A program made the position numbers and the translations under genes. Positions 6,116 through 6,212 of a DNA stretch of 6,212 bases are shown here, one piece after another. The notes beneath the pieces are model-generated. The model was given only the letters and a program-made list of their open reading frames with translations, was not told the DNA's origin and did not search any database. The DNA is from Acidobacteriota bacterium (lineage in GTDB: Bacteria > Acidobacteriota > Terriglobia > 20CM-2-55-15): NCBI GenBank assembly GCA_003222755.1, contig QHXA01000418.1, positions 2,057-8,268 of the forward strand, given 5' to 3'. Numbering within the stretch: position 1 is the stretch's first letter; each line of letters opens with the position of its first letter.

Positions 6116-6212
6116 CTACGCATACCACTTGCTTTCAGACTCAACAGAGGATGGCTCGACGTATGGCACGTCGAATTCGATTGAAAGTCTCAGCCTGATT
6201 TCTTGCAATTCA
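6116..6212 (-). CDS. C-terminal 31 codons of a gene upstream of the PIN gene (partial at right edge)
   Basis: The minus strand is open from the window edge to TAG at 6118-6116. It reads ELQEIRLRLSIEFDVPYVEP and ends SSVESESKWYA. The other two minus frames are closed by stops here. The acidic, ordinary-looking tail and the 24-base gap to the PIN start suggest a co-transcribed gene, possibly the cognate antitoxin. I do not recognise the family, and 31 codons are too few to exclude chance. Confidence 0.4.
   Translation of the reverse strand, partial: ELQEIRLRLSIEFDVPYVEPSSVESESKWYA

Noticed and set aside
6156..6174. 7-bp hairpin TCGACGT / ACGTCGA
   Set aside because: It lies inside the putative coding end of the upstream gene, and hairpins of this size are expected by chance.

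Overview
The window looks like a fragment of a Gram-negative bacterial chromosome. A periplasm is implied by a signal peptide, single-pass inner-membrane proteins and two peptidoglycan-acting domains. The DUF4058, DUF4143 and PIN families near the right end resemble what I know from Acidobacteriota and Planctomycetota, so Acidobacteriota is a reasonable but unproven guess.

Left part (1-3532): a divergent, apparently intact locus. On the minus strand, running off the left edge, is the start of a DUF4123-type gene, the adaptor family linked to type VI secretion system (T6SS) effector loading. It has a good sigma70-like promoter at 185-213. On the plus strand is a tight three-gene operon. It encodes (i) a YkuD-fold L,D-transpeptidase with no signal peptide (502-993), (ii) a cytoplasmic FHA domain joined through one membrane helix to a periplasmic lytic transglycosylase domain (1011-2489), and (iii) a protein with a signal peptide, a helical TPR-like periplasmic region, one membrane helix and a cytoplasmic C-terminal FHA domain (2489-3532). 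The last two are mirror images: each puts an FHA domain inside the cell and another domain in the periplasm. The inferred theme is phosphorylation-linked peptidoglycan remodelling, perhaps serving T6SS assembly or effector delivery.

Right part (3533-6212): mostly gene debris. It holds a frameshifted DUF4058 gene (3664-4409), a 5'- and 3'-truncated DUF4143/AAA-family remnant (about 4464-4907), a plausible 88-residue minus-strand gene of unknown function (4962-5228), and about 420 bases with no supportable gene but a perfect 9-bp hairpin. At the right edge is a minus-strand pair: a PIN-domain toxin-like gene broken by frameshifts (5648-6091), preceded by the last 31 codons of an upstream gene (6116 to the edge) that could be its antitoxin. 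The change from an intact operon to decayed accessory genes at about 3533 is the main structural feature of the window.
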